The position numbers and the translations under genes are program-made. The notes below the pieces were generated by a model. That model was not told the DNA's origin and searched no databases. It worked only from the letters and a program-made list of their open reading frames with translations. Shown one piece after another: positions 25,791-35,517 of a DNA stretch of 64,000 nt (positions are counted from its first letter, which is position 1; every line of letters begins with the position of its first letter). The stretch lies in assembly GCF_017084525.1 (NCBI RefSeq), contig NZ_CP070950.1, positions 1,984,001 through 2,048,000 of the forward strand, read 5' to 3'. This DNA comes from Conexibacter sp. SYSU D00693. Lineage in GTDB: Bacteria; Actinomycetota; Thermoleophilia; Solirubrobacterales; Solirubrobacteraceae.

Positions 25791-26738
25791 ATGCGCGTGG
25801 CCGTCGTCGACATCGGGACCAACTCGACCCGCCTGCTCGTGGCCGACGTCGCGCCCGACGGCGCCGTCAGCGAGCTGGAGCGCCGTTCGACCGTCACCCG
25901 CCTGGGCCAGGGCGTCGACACCTCCGGCGCGCTGGCCGAGGAGGCGATGGACCGTGTCCGCGCGGTGCTCACCGGCTACCGCGCGTGCATCGACGAGCTC
26001 GGCGCGACCGCGACCCGCGCCGTCCTGACGTCGGCGGTGCGCGACGCGCGCAACGGCGCGGCCTTCACCGAGGAGGTCCGCGAGCGCTTCGGCCTCGACG
26101 CCCGCACGCTGCCCGGCGAGGAGGAGGCGCGCCTGACCTTCCTCGGCGCGACCTCCGAGCGCGCGGACGACCGCGACACCGTGCTCGTCGTCATCGACGT
26201 CGGCGGCGGCTCGACGGAGTTCGTCGTCGGCGCCGGGCGCGAGGTGCGCTTCGAGGTCTCCACGCAGGCCGGCGTCGTGCGCCAGACCGAGCGCCACCTC
26301 CACGACGACCCGCCCACCGCCGAGCAGGTGCAGGCGCTCGTCGACGACGTCGCGCGCACGTTCGCCGACGCCGTCCCCGCGGACGTCCGCGCCAGCGTCC
26401 AGGCCGGCATCGCCGTCGCCGGCACCGCGACCTCCAGCGCCTCGATCACCCTGGGCCTCGAGCCCTACGACCCCGACCGCGTCCACGGCTTCACCGTCAC
26501 CGCCGACCAGGTCGACGCCCTGGTGCAGCGCATGGCGGCCCTGCCGCTGGAGGAGCGCCGCGACGTCGCCGGCCTGCACCCCGACCGCGCGCCGACGATC
26601 ATCGCCGGCATGGTCCTGCTGCGCGAGGCGCTGCGGACCTTCGGCCTCGCCCACGTCGAGGTCTCCGAGCACGACATCCTGCGCGGCGCCGCGCTGTCGC
26701 TGGCCCGCGAGGCCACCGGTGCCGATCCACCGTCCTGA
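25791..26738 (+). CDS. ppx: Exopolyphosphatase / pppGpp phosphohydrolase (Ppx/GppA)
   Basis: 315 residues, the short actinobacterial form. ASKHA nucleotide motifs: VVDIGTNSTRLLVAD at the N-terminus, GEEEARLTFLGA, IDVGGGSTEFVVG and GTATSSAS. It hydrolyses inorganic polyphosphate from the end, and possibly pppGpp. The catalytic glutamate is probably in EEEA. No HD domain is present, unlike the E. coli enzyme. Confidence 0.92.
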   Translation: MRVAVVDIGTNSTRLLVADVAPDGAVSELERRSTVTRLGQGVDTSGALAEEAMDRVRAVLTGYRACIDELGATATRAVLTSAVRDARNGAAFTEEVRERFGLDARTLPGEEEARLTFLGATSERADDRDTVLVVIDVGGGSTEFVVGAGREVRFEVSTQAGVVRQTERHLHDDPPTAEQVQALVDDVARTFADAVPADVRASVQAGIAVAGTATSSASITLGLEPYDPDRVHGFTVTADQVDALVQRMAALPLEERRDVAGLHPDRAPTIIAGMVLLREALRTFGLAHVEVSEHDILRGAALSLAREATGADPPS

Positions 26739-26785
26739 CCGCTCAGCCGCCCCGCGTGGCAGGGTCGTGTCCCGCGTGGCGCTGG

Positions 26786-27469
26786 TCAGCGGATGACGAG
26801 CTGGGCGTCGGTGCCCTCGCGGGCCGACGCCCACATCGCAGCGGCGAGGTCCGCCGGGGCGTGGCCGCCCTCGCCGATCGGGCCGACGATGACGGTGTGC
26901 AGGACATGGACGCCCTCGGGCGCGAGCTGGTCGTGGAGCATCCCGAACCAGGTGGCCTGTGCGGCGTTGACGATGCCGCTGGCCGCGCGCTCGGGCCGCG
27001 GGGTCAGGACGGCGGAACCGGTGGTGAACAGCAGCGTCCCGCGGCCGGCCTCGCGCATCGCCGGCAGGACCGCCGAGACGGCGGCGGCCGGCCCGACGAC
27101 CCCGAGTGCGAGCGCCGCGCCGAGGTCCTGCGCCGTGGTGTCGACCGCGGGCTTGATCGTCGCGACGTCCGGCAGCGGGCTCACGCAGAGCACCTCGACC
27201 GGCCCGAGGCGCCTCTGCAGGTCGCCGACGGCCGCGGCGACGGCGTCGGGGTCGCGGACGTCGGCCAGGGCGTAGGCGGCGCGACGGCCGTCGGCCTCGA
27301 GGTCACGGACCGTCGCGCTGAGCCGCTCGCGGTCACGCGCGACGAGGGCGACCGGGTGACCGTCGTCGGCGAAGCGCCGAGCGACGGCGAGGCCGACACC
27401 CGGGCCCGCGCCGAGGACGAGGACGGCGCCGGGCTGCGCCCGGCCGGTGGTGTCCGTGCTCGGGGTCAC
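26786..27469 (-). CDS. Short-chain dehydrogenase-like protein
   Basis: 227 residues from GTG overlapping the upstream SDR stop (GTGA). The Rossmann motif GAGPGVGLAVARRF is intact. The usual NNAG is replaced by VSPLP, and the catalytic Y-x3-K is not evident (AAQATWFG), so it may bind NAD(P) without standard catalysis. Second gene of an SDR pair facing the AraC-type regulator. Confidence 0.82.
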   Translation of the reverse strand: MTPSTDTTGRAQPGAVLVLGAGPGVGLAVARRFADDGHPVALVARDRERLSATVRDLEADGRRAAYALADVRDPDAVAAAVGDLQRRLGPVEVLCVSPLPDVATIKPAVDTTAQDLGAALALGVVGPAAAVSAVLPAMREAGRGTLLFTTGSAVLTPRPERAASGIVNAAQATWFGMLHDQLAPEGVHVLHTVIVGPIGEGGHAPADLAAAMWASAREGTDAQLVIR

Positions 27470-28209
27470 TGCGCCGTCCACCCGCCGTCGACGGCGACGA
27501 GCGCGCCGGTGATGAAGCTCGACGCGTCCGAGGCGAGGAACGCGATGGCCTCCGCGACCTCCTCGGGGCGGCCGATGCGCCCGATCGGGTGGGCGTCGCC
27601 GAAGCTCGCGAGCATCGCCCGGCCGTCCTCGACCACCCCCTCCATGATGTCGGTGTCGATGACGCCCGGCAGGACGGCGTTGGCGCGGATGCCGCGCCGG
27701 CCGCCCTCGAGCGCCAGGACGCGGGTGATCTGCGCGATGGCGCCCTTGGACGCGGCGTAGGCCACCTGGGTCTCGAACGCCACGACGGAGGACACCGAGC
27801 CGACGTTGACGATCGCCCCGCCGTCGTCCATCGCCGTGAAGGCCGCGCGCGCGTGGAGGAAGGTGCCGCGGGCGTTGATGGCGAGGATGCGGTCGAAGTC
27901 CTCGACCGTGGTCTCGGTGACCGGCTCGTTGAGCGTGCGTCCGGCGTTGTTGACCAGGACGTCGAGGCGGCCGAAGCGCTCGAGGGCGAGGCCGACGGCG
28001 GCGCTCGCCGCGGCCTCGTCGGCGACGTCGCCGGTGGCGGTGGCCACGTCGTCGGCGGCGAGGTCGTGGACGGCGTCGGCGCGGTCCGTGGCGACGACGC
28101 GGGCGCCGCGCTCGCGCAGCAGCTCGGCCGTCGCGCGGCCGATGCCGCGGGCCGCGCCGGTGACGAGGGCGACGCGGCCCGTCAGGCCGTAGGCGGTGGT
28201 GGTGGCCAT
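27466..28209 (-). CDS. Short-chain dehydrogenase/reductase (FabG-like)
   Basis: 247 residues with a full classical SDR set: TGAARGIGRA, NNAG, VNVGSVSSV and Y-x3-K in YAASKGA, ending with the common GALVAVDGGW. NAD(P)H-dependent oxidoreductase of unknown substrate. It is divergent from the AraC-family gene at 28333, which is its likely regulator. Confidence 0.92.
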   Translation of the reverse strand: MATTTAYGLTGRVALVTGAARGIGRATAELLRERGARVVATDRADAVHDLAADDVATATGDVADEAAASAAVGLALERFGRLDVLVNNAGRTLNEPVTETTVEDFDRILAINARGTFLHARAAFTAMDDGGAIVNVGSVSSVVAFETQVAYAASKGAIAQITRVLALEGGRRGIRANAVLPGVIDTDIMEGVVEDGRAMLASFGDAHPIGRIGRPEEVAEAIAFLASDASSFITGALVAVDGGWTAQ

Positions 28210-28332
28210 GGCCTCAGCGTCGCCCCGCGCGGTCGCAGATCCTGGCCGGATCGGGCCGCGTCCTTGCACGATCCTGCCGACGGCGCCCGGATCGGCGCCT
28301 GGTCAGCCGTCCTCCGGGGCACACTCGGGGTC

Positions 28333-29241
28333 ATGGACCTCGCGCTCGAGCGCCTGCGGGACGGCATCGACCGCCACGCGCAGCAGCCACGGACCTCCAC
28401 GCGCATCGACGGCCTCACGCTCTTCCGCCAGGCCGTGGTCCGCGACGGGGTCGCGACGATGTACCAGCCGTCGCTGTGCGTCGTGGCGGGCGGGCGCAAG
28501 CAGGTGGTCCTCGGCGACCGCGTCTTCGACCTCGGCCCCGGCGACCTCCTCGTCGTCGCCGTCGAGGTGCCCGTCACCGGATGCGTCGTCGCGGCCACAC
28601 CGGAGGACCCGTACCTCGGGCTGACCGTCGACCTCGACCGCGCACGGCTGGCCGACCTCCTGCTCACCCTGCCGCCGGCACGCGGCGCTGCCCCATCCGC
28701 GGGGGCAGCCGCCGGGATCGCCACCGGCCAGCTCGACGGGCCGCTCCTCGACGCGCTCGCCCGGCTCGTCGGGCTGCTCGACGAGCCGCAGGCCGCGCCG
28801 GCGCTCGCGCCGCTCGTGGAGCGCGAGCTGCACTTCCGGCTGCTGACCGGCGACCACGCCCCGCTGGTGCGCCAGATCGCCACGGCCGACAGCCACCTCG
28901 CGCAGATCGCCTCTGCCACGGACTGGATCCGCGAGCACCACGCCGAGCCGATGCGCGTCGAGGAGCTCGCCCGCCGAAGCGCCATGAGCGCCACCTCGTT
29001 CCACCGCCACTTCAAGGCCGTGACGATGCTGACGCCGCTCGAGTACCGCACGCGCATCCGCCTGCAGGAGGCGCGGCGGCTCATGCTCGTCGAGGACCTC
29101 GACGCGGCCTCCATCGGTCTGGCCGTGGGCTACGAGAGTCCCTCCCAGTTCAGCCGCGAGTACCGCCGGCACTTCGGCGCGACGCCCGCGGCCGACGCGG
29201 TGCGGCTGCGCGCGCAGGCCACGGGCCGGGTCGCGGCCTAG
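28333..29241 (+). CDS. AraC-family transcriptional regulator (AraC_N type)
   Basis: 302 residues. N-terminal AraC-type arm and cupin region (YQPSLCVVAGGRKQVVLGD...PGDLLVVAVEVPVTG), then a two-part HTH: MRVEELARRSAMSATSFHRH and SIGLAVGYESPSQFSREYRR followed by HFGATP. Divergent from the SDR pair with 123 bp between starts; AraC_N-type regulators commonly control a neighbouring oxidoreductase. Confidence 0.93.
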   Translation: MDLALERLRDGIDRHAQQPRTSTRIDGLTLFRQAVVRDGVATMYQPSLCVVAGGRKQVVLGDRVFDLGPGDLLVVAVEVPVTGCVVAATPEDPYLGLTVDLDRARLADLLLTLPPARGAAPSAGAAAGIATGQLDGPLLDALARLVGLLDEPQAAPALAPLVERELHFRLLTGDHAPLVRQIATADSHLAQIASATDWIREHHAEPMRVEELARRSAMSATSFHRHFKAVTMLTPLEYRTRIRLQEARRLMLVEDLDAASIGLAVGYESPSQFSREYRRHFGATPAADAVRLRAQATGRVAA

Positions 29242-29250
29242 GACATGCGC

Positions 29251-29673
29251 TCACGGATGCCGGCGCAGGCCGCGCAACACGGCGTCGGCATCGCGGTGGG
29301 GCGCCCGCAGCCCCAGGCCGACGAGCTCGAGCTCCTCGGTCGGCACGGCGCGCACGGCGGCGCGGTTCTCGGCGTCGTCGCCGGTCGAGAACATCTGCGC
29401 GGTGTAGATCGCGAGCTCGACGCCCCGGTTGGCCGCCCGGGCGCGGGCGCGGGCCAGCTCAGCGCCTGAGGCCTCGAGGACGAGCAGCGGCTGGACCAGC
29501 AGCGGCAGGTAGCGCGCGCCGTCGGCGTCCTCGTAGGGCTCGCCGATCGCCTCGGGCTCGGCGGCGCCGACGAGCCCGCTGACCAGGAAGGCGGTGACGT
29601 TGAGCCGCTGCCAGGCGGCGAGGTCGTCGCGCACGACGACGGCCGCCTTGGTGGGGAAGTCGGTGACGCCCAT
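29251..29673 (-). CDS. DUF2000 family protein
   Basis: 140 residues. The family start TDFPTKAAVVVRDDLAAWQRL and NVTAFLVSGLVG are clear. DUF2000 proteins resemble peptidyl-tRNA hydrolase 2-like folds and have no established role. The gene is divergent from an Lrp/AsnC regulator 79 bp away, a common pairing that suggests regulation by it. Confidence 0.85.
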   Translation of the reverse strand: MGVTDFPTKAAVVVRDDLAAWQRLNVTAFLVSGLVGAAEPEAIGEPYEDADGARYLPLLVQPLLVLEASGAELARARARAANRGVELAIYTAQMFSTGDDAENRAAVRAVPTEELELVGLGLRAPHRDADAVLRGLRRHP

Positions 29674-29752
29674 CGCGGCGAAGTGCTACCAGCCGTCCGG
29701 CGACTCCGCCCATCTTCCGCACGCTGTCCGGCCGACAGCCATGATCTCCGGC

Positions 29753-30220
29753 ATGGATGCGGTGGACTGGGAGATCGTGCGGATCCTGCAGGACGATGCA
29801 CGGGTGACGAACCGCGAGCTCGCGGAGCGCGTGCACGTCTCCCCGTCGACGAGCTCGGAGCGCACGCGCGCGCTGCAGGCCTCCGGCGTCGTCTCGGGGT
29901 ACCACGCGACGATCGCCATGGACGCCCTCGGCCGCCACGTCCAGGCGATGATCGCCGTGACCGTGCGCCCGCCCACTCGCGAGCTCGTGGAGGGCTTTCG
30001 CAACTGGGCGGCCGGCCTGCCGGAGGTGCTCAGCGTGTTCGTCGTCTCCGGCGGCAGCGACTTCCTGCTCCACGTGGGGGTCCCCGACACCGACGCCCTC
30101 TACGGCTTCGTCATCGACCGCCTCACCCAGCGCCCCGAGGTCGCCGACGTCAACACGTCGGTCGTCTACGAGCACCTGCGCCGGGCGGTGCTCGAGCCGC
30201 TGGGCGACGACGCGCCCTAG
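29753..30220 (+). CDS. Lrp/AsnC-family transcriptional regulator
   Basis: 155 residues. An N-terminal HTH (VDWEIVRILQDDARVTNREL then AERVHVSPSTSSERTRALQ) is followed by the RAM ligand-binding domain (AVTVRPPTRELVEGF...VVSGGSDFLLHVGV). ATG at 29753 gives the usual family start; an ATG four codons earlier (29741) is equally possible and neither has a strong ribosome site. The last 4 bases overlap the convergent tetR stop. Confidence 0.9.
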   Translation: MDAVDWEIVRILQDDARVTNRELAERVHVSPSTSSERTRALQASGVVSGYHATIAMDALGRHVQAMIAVTVRPPTRELVEGFRNWAAGLPEVLSVFVVSGGSDFLLHVGVPDTDALYGFVIDRLTQRPEVADVNTSVVYEHLRRAVLEPLGDDAP

Positions 30221-30780
30221 CGCGGCTTGAGGCCGTCGAGGGCGACGCGCAGCAACGGCTCGACGTAGGCCGGCTCACGGTCCAGCCGTCCCACCGCGAT
30301 CACGAGGTCCAGCGCCTGCTCGAGCGTCACGTCGCTGCGCACCTCCCCCGCCTCCTGCGCGACCGCGAGCAGCGGGGCACCGGCGGCCAGGACGCGGGCG
30401 CGGTTGGAGTCGAAGACCGGGTCCTCCCCGCCGACCTGGTCGAGGAGCTCCGCGGCGATCGGGCGCTTGGTCGTGAAGTAGTCGAGGAAGCGTCGCGCCC
30501 AGGCCTCGAAGCGCGCGCCCGGCGTCTCGCCCTCCACGGTCTCCGCCGCCGCGCAGAGCGCATCGACCTCGTCGACGTAGAGCGCCTCGAGCAGCTCCCG
30601 GCGGCCCGGGAAGTTGCGGTAGAGGGTCGCCATCCCCACGCCGGCACGGCGGGCGACCTCGGCCATCGAGACCTGCGCGCCCTCGGCGGCGAAGGCCTCG
30701 CGGGCCGCGGCGAGGACCCTCTCGCGGTTGCGCTGGGCGTCGGCGCGACGGCTCGTCGGTCTGGGGGTGGACGGGGGCAC
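30217..30780 (-). CDS. TetR-family transcriptional regulator
   Basis: 187 residues. HTH near the N-terminus: VLAAAREAFAAEGAQVSMAE followed by VARRAGVGMATLYRNFPGRRE. The C-terminal ligand domain matches SBP/TetR_C types (ALLDQ-like segments AAELLDQVGGEDPVF). It is divergent from an aldo/keto reductase gene, and two palindromic sites occupy the shared spacer, so it probably represses itself and the reductase/LLM operon. Confidence 0.92.
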   Translation of the reverse strand: MPPSTPRPTSRRADAQRNRERVLAAAREAFAAEGAQVSMAEVARRAGVGMATLYRNFPGRRELLEALYVDEVDALCAAAETVEGETPGARFEAWARRFLDYFTTKRPIAAELLDQVGGEDPVFDSNRARVLAAGAPLLAVAQEAGEVRSDVTLEQALDLVIAVGRLDREPAYVEPLLRVALDGLKPR

Positions 30781-30786
30781 GTTGCT

Positions 30787-30807
30787 AAGTGGATAGGCTA
30801 TCCGCTA
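30787..30807. promoter_or_regulatory. Probable TetR operator 1
   Basis: A 21-bp near-perfect palindrome aagtggata-ggc-tatccgcta starting 6 bp from the tetR start. It shares its half-sites with the second copy 26 bp away. Confidence 0.7.
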
Positions 30808-30812
30808 CGGTG

Positions 30813-30833
30813 AAGCGGACAGGCAATCCGCTT
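30813..30833. promoter_or_regulatory. Probable TetR operator 2
   Basis: A 21-bp palindrome aagcggaca-ggc-aatccgctt, nearly the same as operator 1. It lies 38 bp before the aldo/keto reductase start, so a bound repressor would block both divergent genes. Confidence 0.7.
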
Positions 30834-30871
30834 CTTCTCCGCGGACTGTACCCCACCCGCAAGGAGTCCAC

Positions 30872-31906
<1,035 letters not shown>

Positions 31907-31919
31907 GGAGACGACGACC

Positions 31920-32786
31920 ATGCCCGCCGCTGCGAGCTTCGGCCTCATGACCGCGCCCCAGCAGGTCGCCTACGACGACGTGCTGCGCGTCTGGCAGGAG
32001 GCCGACGCCCTTGCCGAGCTCGAGCACGCCTGGCTCTTCGACCACCTCATGCCGATCGGCGGCGACCCGCTCGGGCCGTGCTTCGAGGGCTGGACGCTGC
32101 TGTCCGCCCTGGCCGCGCAGACCTCGCGCCTGCGCGTCGGCGTCCTGGTCACCAGCAACCGCTTCCGGCCACCGGCGATGCTGGCCAAGATGGCGGCGAC
32201 GGTCGACGTCGTCTGCGGCGGGCGGCTGGATCTCGGCATCGGCGCGGGCTCGCGCCCCGCAGCGCCGATCGCCCGCCGCGAGTACGACGCCCACGGCCTG
32301 CCGTTCCACGACTTCGGGCACTCCGTCGACGCGCTCGGCGAGGCCTGCGCCGCCATCCGGCGGCTGTGGACCGCCGACGCGCCGTTCGACGTCCACGGCG
32401 AGCACGTGCGACTGACCGGCGCCTTCTGCAGCCCCAAGCCGGTGCAGCGCCCCGGCCCGCCGATCGTCATCGGCGGGCGCACCGACCGCCTGCTGCGCGT
32501 CGTCGCCGAGCACGCCGATGTGTGGAACGTGCCGGGCGGCGGCGACCTCGACGACGTCGTCGCCCGCAGCAGGCGGCTCGACGAGCTCTGCGCCGAGGTC
32601 GGCCGCGATCCCGCCGCCATCACCCGCTCGATCCACCTGCCCGTGGCCTACGACGCGCCGCGGACCACCCGCGAGGCGATCGCCGCGGCCGTCGGCGCCG
32701 GGTTCTCCCACGTCGTCCTCGGCCTCACCGCCCCGTACCCCGAGGGCGTCGCCCGGTGGGTGGTCGACGAGGTCCTCCCCCGCTGA
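31920..32786 (+). CDS. LLM-class (F420-dependent type) oxidoreductase
   Basis: 288 residues. Luciferase-like TIM-barrel features: HAWLFDHLMPIGGDP, SRLRVGVLVTSNRFRPPAML, GRLDLGIGAGSR and PGPPIVIGGRTDRLLR. Members use F420H2 or FMNH2. F420 use is inferred from the family and actinobacterial context. A possible partner of the aldo/keto reductase just upstream. Confidence 0.9.
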   Translation: MPAAASFGLMTAPQQVAYDDVLRVWQEADALAELEHAWLFDHLMPIGGDPLGPCFEGWTLLSALAAQTSRLRVGVLVTSNRFRPPAMLAKMAATVDVVCGGRLDLGIGAGSRPAAPIARREYDAHGLPFHDFGHSVDALGEACAAIRRLWTADAPFDVHGEHVRLTGAFCSPKPVQRPGPPIVIGGRTDRLLRVVAEHADVWNVPGGGDLDDVVARSRRLDELCAEVGRDPAAITRSIHLPVAYDAPRTTREAIAAAVGAGFSHVVLGLTAPYPEGVARWVVDEVLPR

Positions 32787-32980
32787 ACGGCGCCCCATGG
32801 ACGCACGTCCGATTGTGGCCGCCGCGTCCACGAGGGAAGCTGCGACGGCCGGTGGCGACACCGGCCCCACATAGGCCGGGCAGCAGCCGCGCGAGCGGCA
32901 CCTCCCGTGTCCCGGCCACCCTGCACCCTCGGCCCCTTCCGGCAACGTACCCCTGCCCGTCCCCGGGGACCGAGACCTCT

Positions 32981-33014
32981 GAGAGCGCCGCCCCTCCCCT
33001 TGGGCGGCGCTCTC
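32981..33014. terminator. Bidirectional terminator
   Basis: A 13-bp perfect stem (gagagcgccgccc / gggcggcgctctc) with an 8-base loop between the convergent LLM and TPP-enzyme genes. The rest of the 32787-33029 spacer shows nothing. Confidence 0.85.
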
Positions 33015-33029
33015 GCGTTCTGCGGGCGC

Positions 33030-34664
33030 CTAGGCCAGGTTGGACTTGCGCGGGTAGACGACGTCCGGGTCGGTCAGGACGTTGACCAGCGCGGGCTTGC
33101 CCGCCTCGAACGCGCGGGCCAGCGCCGGCTTGAGGTCGTCCGGACGCTCGACGAGCTCGCCGTGGCCGCCGAGCGCCTCGACGACCTGGTCGTAGCGCGT
33201 GGCCGGGCGGAGCTCCGCGGCGACCGAGTAGCCGTAGAGGAACTCCATCGGGTGCTTCTCGAGCGCCCAGATGCCGTTGTTGCCCATCACCCCGACGACG
33301 TTGACGCCGTGGCGCGCGAGGGTGTCGAACTCCATGCCGCTGAAGCCGAAGGCGCCGTCGCCCTGGAGCAGCACGACCTGGCGGTCGGGGTGGGCGATCT
33401 TCGCCGCCAGCGCGTAGCCCGGCCCGCAGCCCAGGCAGCCGAACGGGCCCGGGTCCAGCCAGCAGCCCGGCTGGTAGGTGTCCATCACGCGCCCGGCGTA
33501 GGAGACGAAGTCGCCGCCGTCGCCGATGACGATCGCGTCGCGGTCAAGGACCTCGCCGAGCTCCTGGTACAGCCGCATCGGGTGCAGCGGCGCGCGCGGG
33601 TCCTCGAGCTCGGCGCGCTCGGCCTCGCGCTTGGCCGTCTCGGCCTCGCGCAGCCGCGCCACCCACGACGACGTGTCGCGCCCGTCGCCGACGAGGGCGC
33701 GCAGCGTCGCGTCGAGGCCGCCGACGAGGTCGGCGGCCACCTCGCGCGGGTGCTGGCGGATCGCCGGGGCGCGGTCGAGGACGACGACCTTCGTCTCGTC
33801 GCCGAACGACCCGCCGAAGCCCAGGCGGAAGTCCATCGGCACGCCGATCACCAGCGCGACGTCGGCGCCCTTGAGCCCCTCCCCGCGCGCGCGGGAGAAG
33901 AAGAGCTCGTGGTCGGCCGGGACGCAGCCGCGGGCCAGGCCGTTGAGGAAGACCGGGATGCCGCGGCGCTCGGCGAGCTCGAGCAGGGCCGTCTCGCCGT
34001 GGCCCCAGTAGAGCCCCGAGCCCGCCATGACGACCGGGCGCTCGGCGCCGTCGAGCAGGGCGAGGACCTCCTCGACGCCCGGCGCCGCCGGCTCGTCGCG
34101 CGGGTGCGTGACCGCCGCGGGGCCGGCGGGGTCCTGCGCCTCCATGAAGACGTGGTCCAGCGGGAAGTCGACGAAGGTGGGCCCGCAGTGCGGCGCCAGC
34201 GCGGTGGTGATCGCCTCGTCGACCAGCCCCGGGATCTCGGCGCTGGACTGCGCGGTGCGGGCGGACTTCGCCAGCGGCGCGGCGAACGGGACGTGGTCGA
34301 TCTCCTGGAGCGAGCCCTGGCCCCAGCGCATCGCCGGCGCGCGGCCGCCGAGCACGACCATCGGCGAGCCGCCCTGCAGCGCCGAGCCCATGGCGCTGAG
34401 GCCGTTGGTCACGCCGGGCCCCGCCGTGAGCGCGCACACGCCAACCTCGCGGGTGACCTTGGCCCACCCCTCGGCCGCGAACGCCGCGGCCTGCTCGTGG
34501 CGCACGTCCACGATGTCGATGCCCTCTTCGCGACATCCGTCGTAGATGGAGAAGAGGTGTCCACCACTCAGGGTGAACAGCTTGGTGACCCCGTGCGCCT
34601 TGAGGCGCCTGGCCACCAACCGCCCGCCGTGGACCTTCGTGGCTTGCTCCGTGTCCGCTCCCAT
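33030..34664 (-). CDS. Thiamine-diphosphate enzyme, acetolactate synthase-like
   Basis: 544 residues. Three-domain TPP fold: N-terminal PYR domain with the catalytic glutamate in [13 protein letters not shown], a middle domain, and a C-terminal PP domain with the GDG...NN motif ([21 protein letters not shown], then GVMGNNG). It lacks the regulatory-subunit partner gene of biosynthetic acetolactate synthase, and the [14 protein letters not shown] segment is shared with several decarboxylases and ligases of this family. Exact substrate not determined. Divergent from an HxlR-type regulator. Confidence 0.88.
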   Translation of the reverse strand: MGADTEQATKVHGGRLVARRLKAHGVTKLFTLSGGHLFSIYDGCREEGIDIVDVRHEQAAAFAAEGWAKVTREVGVCALTAGPGVTNGLSAMGSALQGGSPMVVLGGRAPAMRWGQGSLQEIDHVPFAAPLAKSARTAQSSAEIPGLVDEAITTALAPHCGPTFVDFPLDHVFMEAQDPAGPAAVTHPRDEPAAPGVEEVLALLDGAERPVVMAGSGLYWGHGETALLELAERRGIPVFLNGLARGCVPADHELFFSRARGEGLKGADVALVIGVPMDFRLGFGGSFGDETKVVVLDRAPAIRQHPREVAADLVGGLDATLRALVGDGRDTSSWVARLREAETAKREAERAELEDPRAPLHPMRLYQELGEVLDRDAIVIGDGGDFVSYAGRVMDTYQPGCWLDPGPFGCLGCGPGYALAAKIAHPDRQVVLLQGDGAFGFSGMEFDTLARHGVNVVGVMGNNGIWALEKHPMEFLYGYSVAAELRPATRYDQVVEALGGHGELVERPDDLKPALARAFEAGKPALVNVLTDPDVVYPRKSNLA

Positions 34665-34773
34665 CCCCAGAAGCTATCCGCCGAGCGGTCCTCGGGAAGC
34701 CCTGAGCGGCGGAATCGACACGGTGTCGCCATCTCCGGGTCTCCGGGCTATCGTTGCTCCGTCCCACGACGCA

Positions 34774-35481
34774 TTGCCTGAACTGCCACGGAGGGAGGCA
34801 GCCATTCCGCCCGTACCGCCGCCGAAGCGGCACCCGTACAACCAGTGGGCGCCTGACGCGCGCGCGCTGGACATCGTCGGTGACAAGTGGACGCTCCTGA
34901 TCGTCCGCGACCTCGCCACGGGCCCGCGACGCTTCGTCGAGCTCCAGCGCACGCTGCCCGGCATCTCGACCGAGCAGCTGCGCTCGCGCCTGAACCGCAT
35001 GGTGGCCGACGACCTGCTCACGCGCGTCCGGTACCGCGAGGTGCCGCCGCGCGTGGACTACGAGCTCACCGAGCGCGCCCGCGCGCTGCTGCCCGTGGTC
35101 GGCGCCGTCGCCCGCTGGGGCTGGCAGTGGGCGTGGGGTGCGCCCGCCGAGGCCGAGCAGGTCGACGTCGGCGCGATCCTGCGCGTGCTCCCCGGTCTGG
35201 ACCTCGGTCCCGAGGTCGAGGGCACGGTGGAGGTCGTCGTCGAGCGTCCGACCGGCGCCCGCCACCACGTCCTCGAGGTCGAGGGCGGCCGCGTGACCAT
35301 CACCGAGGGCGAGGCCGAGCAGGCCGACGCCCGCCTGCGCGGCCCCGAGGCCGCCTGGGTCGACGCGCTGGGCCCCGCGGCCGAGCGCGGCGGCCTGCAG
35401 CTCGACGGCGACGACGACCTCGCCGCCGCCTTCCTCGACGCCCTCGCGCCGGTCGCGGCTCGCGCCGCCACCGTCGCCTAG
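34774..35481 (+). CDS. HxlR-family regulator with C-terminal SCP2-like domain
   Basis: About 235 residues. HxlR winged helix: DIVGDKWTLLIVRDLATGPR then RFVELQRTLPGISTEQLRSR and LTERARALLPV. The C-terminal part (VEVVVERPTGARHHVLEVEG...ADARLRGPEAAWV) resembles an SCP2 sterol-carrier-like sensor. The start is uncertain: TTG at 34774 has no clear ribosome site, while an in-frame ATT at 34804 follows a strong gagggagg at 5-base spacing. Divergent from the TPP enzyme gene and probably its regulator. Confidence 0.85.
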   Translation: MPELPRREAAIPPVPPPKRHPYNQWAPDARALDIVGDKWTLLIVRDLATGPRRFVELQRTLPGISTEQLRSRLNRMVADDLLTRVRYREVPPRVDYELTERARALLPVVGAVARWGWQWAWGAPAEAEQVDVGAILRVLPGLDLGPEVEGTVEVVVERPTGARHHVLEVEGGRVTITEGEAEQADARLRGPEAAWVDALGPAAERGGLQLDGDDDLAAAFLDALAPVAARAATVA

Positions 35482-35517
35482 CGCGTCCCGTCCGACACCG
35501 GCCTCCGCCGGGTGCGC

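Noticed and set aside
32907-34781. 624-residue plus-strand frame over the TPP-enzyme gene
   Set aside because: Antisense shadow with no domain pattern; the minus-strand protein has the complete TPP motifs.
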